From Anodontia alba (Eukaryota > Mollusca > Bivalvia > Lucinida > Lucinidae), in contig OZ024831.1 of NCBI GenBank assembly GCA_964016985.1, forward strand, positions 22,310,609-22,374,608: a DNA stretch of 64,000 nucleotides. The letters run 5' to 3'. Numbering within the stretch: the first letter of the stretch is position 1; each line of letters begins with the position of its first letter. The position numbers were made by a program, and so were the translations under genes. This document shows positions 37,101 to 49,100 of the stretch, one piece after another. The notes below the pieces were generated by a model, which saw nothing but the letters and a program-made list of their open reading frames with translations, had not been told where the DNA came from and made no database searches.

Positions 37101-40100
37101 TTTGGTGGCAGGCTTAAATGTAGTTTTTTCTTTTCACAGTTCTGTTCCAATCTCAGCACTATAGTTTTAAGTGTGCAGGAAGAGCTATAGTATGGGCTTT
37201 GGCATTAGCACTAACACTTGGCCCTCATCAAGCAAAATAATGCTTTCAGACTGTTAAGGCCTAGCACTCCTACCTTCGATTATCTGCCTTAGCAGATTAT
37301 GCATTGCTTGTAGGTATATATTAAATCTCTGAAGCTGCATCAGTGAGTCGACTTTGGCTCAGTGGTTAGAGCAATGGATTTTTATCTGGACAGACTGGGT
37401 TCGATTCCCATGACAGGCAGGAAATTTTTTCAGCTATGCTTTATTCCTTTGTTACAACTTCCATGTCATAAGAAAACATACACAAAAAGTGCCAGTTGAA
37501 ATCATCCTATGCATACTCAAAGTCTCATACGGACCTTTGCTCTCCATTCATACTTTCTGTAGTATCCAATGATTCTGTTAGCAGCCAGCAAAGGCCCTGA
37601 TCAGACTGCGCATCTGCAGAGTCTGATCTGGGCCTCCACTGTCTGCATATGACCCATAGGCAGGTTTTCTCCAGGTGGGGCTCATTAGTGTCCCCACTGT
37701 TCAGTTTATGTTAAATCGTTTGCCAGCCGCAGATGCACCGTCCGACTGGAGACCAGGAGGTTGCGGGTTCAACCCCCGCCGAGTTCGGCAACATTCTTTC
37801 CTGGAGATTGATCATGAAATATTTTCTACGGTCATTCTCTCCCTTCCGCTGATTCAAGAAGGGCAGTTGTCAGATTCTGGCGAAAGAATGTGCACAATAC
37901 TGGTTAACCGCTTAGAGGACTAAGCCTTGCCAGTAAACGTGTGGTTAGGTAAACTGACCGCGCTCGACATGACCCCATTGGATTGACTGGGCCGTAAAAC
38001 CTCAACACAAACAAATGTTAAATCGTTTAAGTGAACATACGTAATCTTTTACTTGACATGATGCTAGATATTTGTCCAAAGCCTATATAGTAGCCTGTAA
38101 TTTAGACCTTAAGGTCAGAAGCTTAGAATTTTCATATTGCTATTATATGGTAAGAATTCTGCAAGTATGTGTACAAATCTTATGTGAATAACCTACTTTA
38201 TTGCCCTAAATGGCTTAACCCTGGTCCTTAAACCTGCTGAACCCTGATATGCCTTGCCTTTGCAGATCCAGATCAGTAAACTTCTTCACAAGCCAACTAA
38301 TCTGGATCTACACTGTTTGACATTATAATGTGAATTTGTATCAACATCCTGGATCAAGTAATCTAATTGGCTGAAAATTAGAAGTGGGCAAGGCATCTTA
38401 ATTTATTCAGCATGGCAAGGGGTAAATATTAATTTTCCTAACAATTTGCTGGATTTAGTTGGTATTTAATGTGATGGTAAATAGTGTAGAAACATTATAT
38501 TGAGTATCAGCCTACCATGATCTAAGGGTCAAGTTCTCGGACTTAGTAGTTTATCAACCTCTGGACCTTCCTGTCGTCATTTCTTCGATATGGACTGTGC
38601 CAGCAAAAACATCTTTGGGGATATGCAGACCCCAAAGGCCCATCATCAAAGGCCTGCACATCTGCACAGTCTAATCAGTGTTTTCACTATCTGCGAACAG
38701 TTATTGGATACTGCAGAATGTATGAATGGAGAGCGAAGGCAGAGATGATATTTTGGGCATGCAAGGATGATGTGGATCTGCGCATTTTGCGCATGTTTGA
38801 AGGCACTTTTTCACTTGACAAGGCCCATATGATAAGCTTTATTTAACCCAAGCTGTGCTATCTGGCTAAAGATATTGTTGTTTTTCTTATTATACTATAT
38901 TTGCCCTAAATATTCAGACATCTGAACCCCATACCTTGATTGTTCTAGAATTTGAACAAGTCAGTTTGACACTCTGATAAATTGTGAAGGATACGTAGCA
39001 AACAGTGCACCGAATTTACTCTGAGTATTGGACCTTATCTACTAACCATACTTGCCCTAAAATTTGAAATAGCCCATCCTGCTACCTGTTGATGTATATG
39101 AAATATTGCTGTATGTATGGCAAATGGTGTAGACCCTGATCAGATGCCACATTCTGTGGCATCTGATCTGGGTCTACACTGTTTGCAAAGGCTTGTTTGT
39201 TTAGGGTTATTATGGTAGACCCTGATCAGACGCCATATTCAGCAGCATCTAATCCAGAAAAAAAAAAAAAAAAAAAATCATGCTGCTTTTATCTTGTACT
39301 GACCATATTTAGGCCACATCAAGCGTAAAAGTGCTTTTGAGCATACGCCAAATGTATGGATTCACATTATCCTGCACATGCGCAAAGTGTCATTGGGGCA
39401 TTTGCTGTCCATTGAAACATTCTATAGAATCCATTGATTCTCTTTGTGGACAGCCAAGGCCCTGATCAGACTGCGTGAATGCTTAGGCTGATCTGGGCCT
39501 TCGCTGCCCGCATATGCCCGAAGACACGTTTTCGCATGGCAGGGACCATTTGGTGTATCAGTGTATTTCTCCTGTATATCCTAGGGTGAGCAAATTTGGT
39601 GAATGAGTACATCTAGTGAAGATGGTATGACTCATCCCATAAGTAGGTCACTTCTATGACCTTGAACCTTGACCTCTGACCAAGGTTACACACAAGAAAA
39701 ATGTCCTGTGCATATGTCTTGTCCTTTATCGCCAAGGCTTACTAAATTTTCTGTATTGGTATATCTAGTGAAATGTATTCCTTGTCAGAAGTAGGTCTGC
39801 AACTTACATGTTTACCTCTGATATTCAGAAAACTGCTTGTCCAGGACATATCTTCTCCGCACAGTGGTCTAGGCTGACTAAATTTTGTGCTAAGGTATAC
39901 CTCATGTAGATTGTATATCACATAAGAACTTCACTGCAACCTATACTGACATAAAGTTATTGTCACACCTGCGTTAGCATGGGCGATGCAGACCTGCATG
40001 TTTCCATTCATCTGTCCATCTATGGTTGGCTTGTTCATCCATGTACTTATACCTACCCTAGCATTTACCCTACATGTAGTTTCCACCCTGGCTACCACCC

Positions 40101-43100
40101 TCCATGAAGTCTACAAACTGTAATTTTTACAGTTTGTTTCACTTCACTGATTGGCTAAAGACAAATGACTACACTCACTCTCCTCATGCTTGTTTTCACA
40201 TTTTAGTATGCAGGTGTGACATAACATTCAACAAAGTGCTTTCTATTTTATTATATGGGTTGCACCATGTGAAAATGTGTTTTTGGGCATATGCAGACAA
40301 TGAAGGTCCAGATCAGCCTGTGCATCTGTGCAGTCTGATCAAATCAGCCTGTGCATCCACACAGTCTGATCAGAGCCCTCACTGTCTGCTGCCAGAATTA
40401 TTGGACACTATAAATTGTATCAATTCAAAGCAAAGGCCTAGATGAGACCTTGCACATGTGCAGGATGATGTGAATCCACACATTTTGCGCATGCCCGAAG
40501 GCACTTTTTCTCTTCGCTGCCCATATTTATTTTTTTTCGTTTTCAGATGAGGCTGATTATGCATTTTATTCCACAAATAGCTCAGAGTCTGGGGACAAAA
40601 CCAAAGCAGGGAAAGAGTCTTCAAACTCTCATATTGAAATCCGTAAGTGTTGAAAGTTTTAAAATTATCAGGGTTCAATACTTCCTGGGACATATCTTGA
40701 TAATCACACTACAGTTACCATATTTACCTGAAGTATTTGGACATCTAATGCCTTTATTTCACCTAAAATTTGAACAATTATTTAAAAGTCTGTCAGTGTG
40801 TCTAAAATAGCTTGATGAGTGACAAACAGTGTAGACCCAGATCAGCCGTCGCATAATACGGCATCTGATCTGGGTCTACACTGTTTGCTCAGGCCCATCT
40901 GTCCCAATACTTAGGGTTATTAGGGTAGTATCTTTTTGGAAAGAGTGCTACTGTAAAAATAACTATTTAAAATTTAGCATACCAACATTTTAGTATCTTG
41001 ATTTTAGAATTAGAAGAGGTCATATTACATAGCGTCTGATAAGGTACTTTTTTTAACCAAATAGTATTGATATTGTTCTTGTTTCTTCACAAAAACATAC
41101 GTTGTAGGTACTCATTAGAAGTGCCTCTGTGAGGCACTTCTAATGAGTACCCACAACCTATATTTTGTGGTGAAATAAAAAAAATGTTCACTTGATACCC
41201 CACTTATCTAGAGCTATTATACTAAAGTATACCTGGTCTTTGTCAGAAAATATTGCATGCATTAATGTTACTGCCTGTATTCTAGAAATACAGGAAATAT
41301 ATTACTTATATGCAGTATTATGTATAAAATCATTTGTTAATTTCTCAGAACAGGTCTTTTTTGAGAAGCAGAAGTAGTGAGACAAATTTTAAATCATAAA
41401 ATTTATGTAATTTCAAATATTTATGGAAATTTTAAAATATTTTTTAATGGCCTTGTTTCTGATATTCATTTTATTGGTTCCATTTTCTGTATCTGAGATT
41501 GTCTCCATCTGCTAGTGGAGCAGGGAGCAGCATCGTGGGGAGGGCATTTGTGACAGATGGTGTCATTCTGTCCTTGATCAGTAATTGACACAAAAATCTG
41601 GAACAGTTTTGTAGTGAGTTTTTTCGACCTCAGAGTTGCCCTCATGGTTGAGAAAAAAACAGCTAATAGTTTCTTGTCCCTACAAAAAACATGCAGGGAA
41701 ATTTCAGACAAGTTAAAGTGCCAGTGATAGAGCTAAAAAAAACTGTGCAATTTATTCATGGAATGTTACTTTTTCATATTGTTCAGTATTGTTATCAGTG
41801 AAGCCATTGTATAGTTATTTAGGAATTCATTAACCCTTGCCATGCTGAATGAATAAGGATGCCATGCCCACTTCCAATTGTCAACCAATCGGATTACTTG
41901 ATCCAAGTTGTTGATACTAATTCACATACTAAATGACAAACAGTGCAGATCCAGATCAGTTGGCTTCATTAGAAGCCAACTGATCTGGATCTACACTGTT
42001 TGCAAAGGCAGGACATATCCAGGTTCAGCACCAGGGTTAAGCCATTTAGGCAATTAAGTAGGTTATTTACACAATATTTGTACATATATTCACAGAATTC
42101 TCAGACAGCATTGCAAGATTTTACTGCAAGGTATATTTTGCTGAACAGTTCCGACTTCTACGAAAACAAGTATTGCCTGATGGAGAGGATGTGTAAGTTA
42201 TATTAGAGCCATGTTATGTGTAATATTTTTTTTATTTTTTTTTGAGTATATGAGGACAGGTGAGGTGCAGTTTACCCTGTGCTTTGTTACAGTCTGTTAC
42301 ATAACTGCAGATAAGAAGTGGTATCCTATAAATATTTTTTTTTATTTCTCATCAGTGAGGTGCTTCTACTGAGTACCCCCAACATATGTTTTCATGAAAA
42401 AAAATATCTACTTTTCTGTATACCAAGGCACTTCTATTGAGTAACCACAGCATATGTTTTTATGGAGAAATAAAAAAAATATTAACCCTTCTCTTGCTGA
42501 GCAAGACATGCCCTGTCTTAGCAAACAGTGTAGATCCAGATCAGTTGGCTTCTTCAGAAGCCAACTGATCTGGATCTGCCCTGTTTGTCATTCAGTATGT
42601 GAATTTATATCAACAACCTGGATCAAGTAATCTGATTGGCTGAAAATTAGAAGTGGGCGTGGCATCTTAATTTATTAAGCATGACAAGGGTTAACACTTT
42701 TTGTTGACTGAGGCACTTCTACTGAGTTCCCACAGCATATGTTTTTATGGAAGAAAAAGAAAAGTATTGATACGTTTTGATGGACTGAGGCACTTCTAAT
42801 GAGTTCCCACAGCATGTGTTTTTATGGAGAAATAAGTAAAAGAATACTTTTCAGTTGACTGAAGCTCTTCTACTGAGTACCCACAGCATTATGTTTTTAT
42901 GGAAGAAAAAGAAATATATTGATACGTTTTGATGGACTGAGGCACTTCTAATGAGTTCCCACAGCATATGTTGTTATGGAGAAATACGTAAAACAATACT
43001 TTTCAGTTGACCGAAGCACTTCCGAGGCAGTTCTGCTGTGTACCCTTATTATATGTTTCCATGGAGAAATAAGAAAAATATCAGTACTTTTCTGTTGAAA

Positions 43101-46100
43101 AAAAAGTGCCATCTGGAGCTATGGCCTAATCAGGGCCCAGTTGTGCAAAGCATTGTTAGCTTAACAAGCTCTTTAGTGGTCAAAATGGTAACTGTTCTAG
43201 GAAGTACAATATCTAATTCACAGGCATTTTTGCTAAAAAAAATGTGAGTAGCTTTTGCAAATGCATAAGCTACTCACATTTTCCAGCCAAAATATTAGCA
43301 TATATGCCATATTTAATGATCAAAGTTTTAACGATACATTGACAAACAAATCATTAGTTTTGAACAACTGGACCCTGTAACTTAACATTCTGTTATTTTG
43401 GCTTATAGGTTCATAAGGTCACTGAGTCGCTGCAGAACATGGGAGGCAAAGGGAGGTAAATCAGGATCATCTTTCCGAAAAACCATTGGTAAGCTTTACA
43501 GCTTTTGTGTAGAGTTTAACTTTTCATCCCTGAGTTTCTGAAATGGACTCTTCCATTCTTGAGCTCAGTGGAACATGAAAGTGGTTAATGTGTTAGTTCA
43601 GAGAACCCCTGAATACACTTGAGCCTATGCCTGCAGGCAGAGGCTTTAGCACTTGGCTCAAAGAAATAGTGATTCTAGAACAATATCCAATAAAAGTATT
43701 TTTAACACTTAGCATGCTGGGTAAGATTTTCAAAAGACAACATTTTGGGTTTTTTTTTTTTTATTTTTACCAGAAAAAAATGGTTGACATATCATGCAAT
43801 TGTCTCAGACAATTTGCTTGAAATGTCAAATTCTGTTTTCAGGGAAATAGAAAAATAGCATCGTCATCTGCTGAATTTGCACAGAGAGTGGTAAAGAATA
43901 AACTGAGGTCAGAAGCACCTACCTAGGGTATTGCATATACATTATACAGTCGAACTTCGATGGCTCGAACCCCTTTGGGACCATGAAAATTTGTTCGAGA
44001 CAGCGGTAGTTCGAGCCACGGAGGGTTACTATTAGTGCCATACCAGGAGGCATAATGGAGATAATTGTGGGATATCTTTTCAATGTTCTATATTATAAAC
44101 ATATATTGTGTGTACTCATTAGAATCCCCTCATCAAGGCAATTCTAATGAGTGCACACAGCATACATTTGCAACATTAAAGAAGAAAATCTCTCTAAATT
44201 ATCCGTATATCGTATTTGGAGGAAATCCCTGTGGACTTGTATGTTGTGTGTACTCATTAGAATTGCCTCATTGAGGCAATTCTAATGAGTGCACACAGCA
44301 TACATTTGCAACATTAAAGAAGAAAATCTCTCTAAATTATCCGAATATCGTATTTGGAGGAAATCCCTGTGGACTCAAGAACGTTGACTCATCCATGGTA
44401 AACGAGCCATCGGAGTTCGAGCCATTGAATTTCTACTGTATGTAGTAGTATTATCAGTGCTATTTGATACAGTAGTCTAAGCATAATAAATACAAGAATA
44501 TGTAACATCATCCAAAAGAACAAGGAAATAATTAGGGGATAACTGTATTCAAATTTGTCATTTGGGGAGGTAAATCGGCGGTTTTACGGTCGGAAATTTT
44601 GTTTTACGGCGACGCGTCAGCGGAGCCGTAAAACAAAATTTGCGACCGTAAAACCGCCGATTTACCTCCCCAAATGACAAATTTGAATGCAGTTATCCCC
44701 ATTCTAATGCATTTATTCATTTTTCTGTTAAAAAATTGTACTATTTGCACGAAACGACAAGTGCTGTGAGCTGCAGTATAACCAAGTGCCAGCCAATGAG
44801 AAGCGACGTTACGTGATGACGTCGGATTTCCGACAGTATATCGCAGAATATACCGTCGCAAATTTTTGACGTTACCCAATCAGACGTCGCGTTACATGCG
44901 CAAGTGCATTAGAATACAGAGTTGATCCTACAAAGATTGACACTCTACAGATGGTTACCTGTGGTTGGGGATGGGGTTTGAAGTGTAGGGGTCTGATCCT
45001 TTATAAAATTTATACCTGTCTCAAAATATATCAGGGTGTAAAATGATAAAGCTCTAGATCTTTACACTTTCATAAAATACCTGTGGCAGACAGATCCAAG
45101 GAACAATGTGTATCAGGGGGGTAGAGGTTTGAAGCCATTGTTTTAAAGAGCTATTTTCATAATGACCATTTACAACAAATCCATTCAAATTTGGAACAAG
45201 TTAAACTTTTCAGCACAGCAGACCAAACTGGTCAATACCTGTGCAAAAAGTGTAGATCCAGATGATACTGCTCATAAGGATCTACACTGTTTGCCATATT
45301 GTGTTTGATTTTAGAGTTCAACCTGTATTTGCATCAGTGGACAAATCCAAATTCAAGACTGGATGTTGTTAAAGAATTATGAGTCTCTGGCTGCAGCAAG
45401 CTGCAATTGAAATTTTCACATAGCATCCTAAGTTGACAAGTTGCAAGAGATTTCCAATCCTATGTTCTGAGAAAAAAACAAACCAAAAAAAATATATTCA
45501 ATTTGTCATCTACTGTATTTGCCCATTGGTTCCAAATGTGTTAGTTCAGAGAACCCCTGAATACATTGAGCCTATGCTGAACTAGCACCTAATATTGTTC
45601 TAGAGTTTTCACTGAAGTTATGAAGTATGGACCTGTTTGGAAATTCTCTGAACTAACATTTACGCTTACACTGGTAGCTGGGCTGCAGGACAGGGCTACA
45701 GGCTTGCGTTCTAGAAACTCCACAGAGTTTCTCTGAACAATCACAGGTCCCAAAATTCATATTTTCAGATAAGCTACCTGGGTAATAACATAGATGCCAA
45801 CCATTATGATTTTTACGGAATTTTCCTGATTTTTAGGTCCAGTTTCCACATTTAAAATTGTCAAAATTACAGCAAAATAGTAATAAATAAAAAAATGTGG
45901 ATGAGTTTTATGGTGGAATATTTGCCCTAGTACCATTTTGTTGGATGGAGACATTTTACTAATGCACCGCCATATGTAGACTGGTTTTCTGATCCAAATT
46001 ATTTAACATCTGTATGCAACTTTGTTATGTGCAGATGAAGACCAGTCTAAAATCTTGACTGGTATTAAAATAGTCACTGATATATTTGCAATATTTTGAT

Positions 46101-49100
46101 ATATTTGACAGTAATGTGAAACCTGAACACAAACAACAAATATAACTTTTTGTTCATTTTTTTCAGATGACAGGTTTATTCTGAAACAGATGTCCAGTAT
46201 GGAGGTGGAATCCTTTGAGAAGTTTGGCCCTCAGTACTTTCAGTACATCTATAAATCAGAGAAACAACAGGTTAGCCCTCGGTATTTTCAGTATTTCTAT
46301 AAATCAGAGAAACAACAGGTATGATATTGAGAAAGATGGCACTCAGCATGTTAGTAAATTTATAAATCAGAGAAATAACAGGTACAGTGTTTTGAGGATT
46401 GTCCCTCAGTACTTTCATTTCATCTATAAATCAGACAAACAACAGACACAATGTTAAAAGGGTGGCCCTCATTACCTTCAGTACATCTATAAATTAGATA
46501 ACAGGTACAATGTTGATAGGGGGACCCAAGTACCTTCAGTACATCTTTAAATCAGAGAAACAACAAATATGATGTTAAGAGGATTGGCCCTCAGTACTTT
46601 CAGTACATTTACAAATCAGAAAAACAACATGTACAATGTTGAGAGGGTTGGCCCTCGGTGCCTTTAGTACATCTATAAATCAGAGGAACAACAGATATAA
46701 TGTTGAGAGGGTAAGTCCTTAGTACTTTCAGTCTATCTATAAATCAGAGAAACAACAGGTATGATGTTGAGATGGTTGGACCTCAGTAATTTCAGTACAT
46801 CTCTAGCTCAGAGAAACAACAGATACAATGTTGTGTGGGTTTTCCCTCAGTACTTTCATTACATCTATAAATCAGAGAAACTACAGGTACAATGTTATGA
46901 GGGTTGTCCCTCAGTACTTGTATTAAATCTGTCTGTAATTCAGAGAAACAACAGGTATAATGTTGTGAGGATTGGACCATATTTTCAGTACATTTATAAC
47001 TCAAAGAAAATAAAAGTATGATGTTGAGAGGTTTAGCCCTTAGTACTTTCAGTACATCTATAAATCGAGAAACAATAGGAACAGTGTTGAGAGGGTTGGC
47101 CCTCAGTATTTTTAGTATTTCTATAAATCGGAGAACTAAATGAATGTAGCCAGAAATAGGTTTTATGCATGAGTTACTTGTGAATCCTGAGCAAACAGTA
47201 TAGATGCAGATCAGACACCACGTACATGTAATATAGCACCTGAATAGGGTCTACACTGTTTGCCTCTCTGCCATTGTGTTTATAGACACACCAGCATGTA
47301 GTAAAAATGACTTGTTTGAATGTTAGTGTAAGTATAGTATGGAGAAAAGGTGTCCGAATATTAAGGATAAATACACTACCATAATAACCCTAAGTATTGG
47401 GACAGATAGGCCTTTGCAAACAGTGTAGACCCAGATCAGATGCCGCAGAATGCGGCATCTGATCAGGGTCAACACTGTTTGTCATACGTACAGCAATATT
47501 TCAGACACATCAATGATTGAATGGACTATTTCAAATTTTAGGACAAGTATGGTAAGAAGATGAGATGTCCCAATACTTAGGGTAAATATGGTAAATTTAA
47601 AACTGAAATATTACTGTTTGTTATTTTCAGAGACCAAGTGCCTTGGCAAAAATTGTTGGTGTATATAGGATAGGGTTCAGAAATCAACAAACAAATAATG
47701 CTATGAAGCAGGATCTTCTTGTGGTGGAAAACCTCTTTTATAACAGGAATATTTCACAGGTTAGTTAACAAACTTGTTAGAAAGAATTCTTAGTTCCACT
47801 GACACTCATCTTTAACTTGCTGAAAGTAAAATCAATCAGCAGATGGCATATGATATCGATTTTTCCAACAAATTAAGATGATGTTCATTTGAATTAGTTC
47901 CTTAATCTTCATATACAGTACTGTAGTTTGCAAAGTTGCATATTCCCCCTAGCACCAGCTAAAATCATTTCGAAAACATGCCTATTCAAATATACTGAAA
48001 ATTTTACCACCAAAAAATGAAAATTTTCAGATAAAAAAACTGATATTTTTCAAATTTCTGCTCAAAATATAGATTGTGGGTACCCACTATCTGTGTTTTG
48101 AGCAGAAATAAGAAAAATAATGTATACCCATGTAAACTCCAGTTTTCCTATATAAAAGTGGGGTATAAGGGGGTCAAAATTATATAGGCATGTTTTCGTG
48201 ATGGGTATTGAATTTTCAAGTAATCAGAATGGGCTCAATAATTCCAAAGGAAATAAAAGTATAATTTGCACTATGATGAAGTACAGGGAGACATTTTATG
48301 GCTGCCACATAGCACTTAACACCAGCTGCAGTGAAGTAAAAGGTTGCCTTTGGAAATTAAGAGCACACAAAAGAATGAAAATCAAAGACTCAGGTTTTAC
48401 AAGTCTCTTCATTTACAGCACTGTACTTTGTGAAGCTGTATACACCTCCTAGCACTAGCTTAAGCAGTATTCAATTTTCAAAAGTTATCAGGAAGGGTTC
48501 AGTGATCCCAAAGGAAATAAAAAAATAATCTGCACTATGATGAAGTACGGGGAGACATTTTATGGCTGCCACATGGCACCTAACACCAGCTGCAGTGAAG
48601 TAAAATAAAAACCAAAAAGGTTGCCTTTTGAAACAAAGAACACACAAAAGAACGAAATATTGGAGAAGTCTATTTTCTGGGAACAATAAGAAAACCATTT
48701 CAAACTGTCATAGGCTGAAATTTTCACCCAGCACGCTAAGCATTAAGAAATTATCTAAAAGGATATATCTCAATGAATTCAAAATAAGGCCTGTGATCAG
48801 CATTGTGAGAACTTGTGGCTCAACCCTTTGCTTTATCTAATATAACAATATTTGTTTGCTTAACCTTTACCACTCTCTTGGGTAATTCAGCAGACTACAA
48901 ATTGATTTTTTTTTTTTTATTTCCAGAAAACAGGATTCAACAATTCATGCAAATTGTCTCCAATGGAGACAGTTTGCATGATATGTCAAATCCTGTTTTC
49001 TGGGAAAAAGTATAAGAAAAAAATATTTCAATAATACAGCTGTTTTAAATTGTTGTTTGCAAAATATTTTGAGCAGCAGGAATAAATGATTATTTTTAAG

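Noticed and set aside
37343..37425. Functional tRNA gene
   Set aside because: A- and B-box-like parts exist, but the acceptor and anticodon stems do not pair well; best read as a SINE head.
44604..44879. 91-codon minus-strand frame
   Set aside because: It spans the apex, right arm and tail of a hairpin element and resembles no known protein.
46761..47021. Frames through the 64-bp array
   Set aside because: 64 is not a multiple of 3, so frames drift through units. They are copies of exon a17 sequence and not a separate gene.
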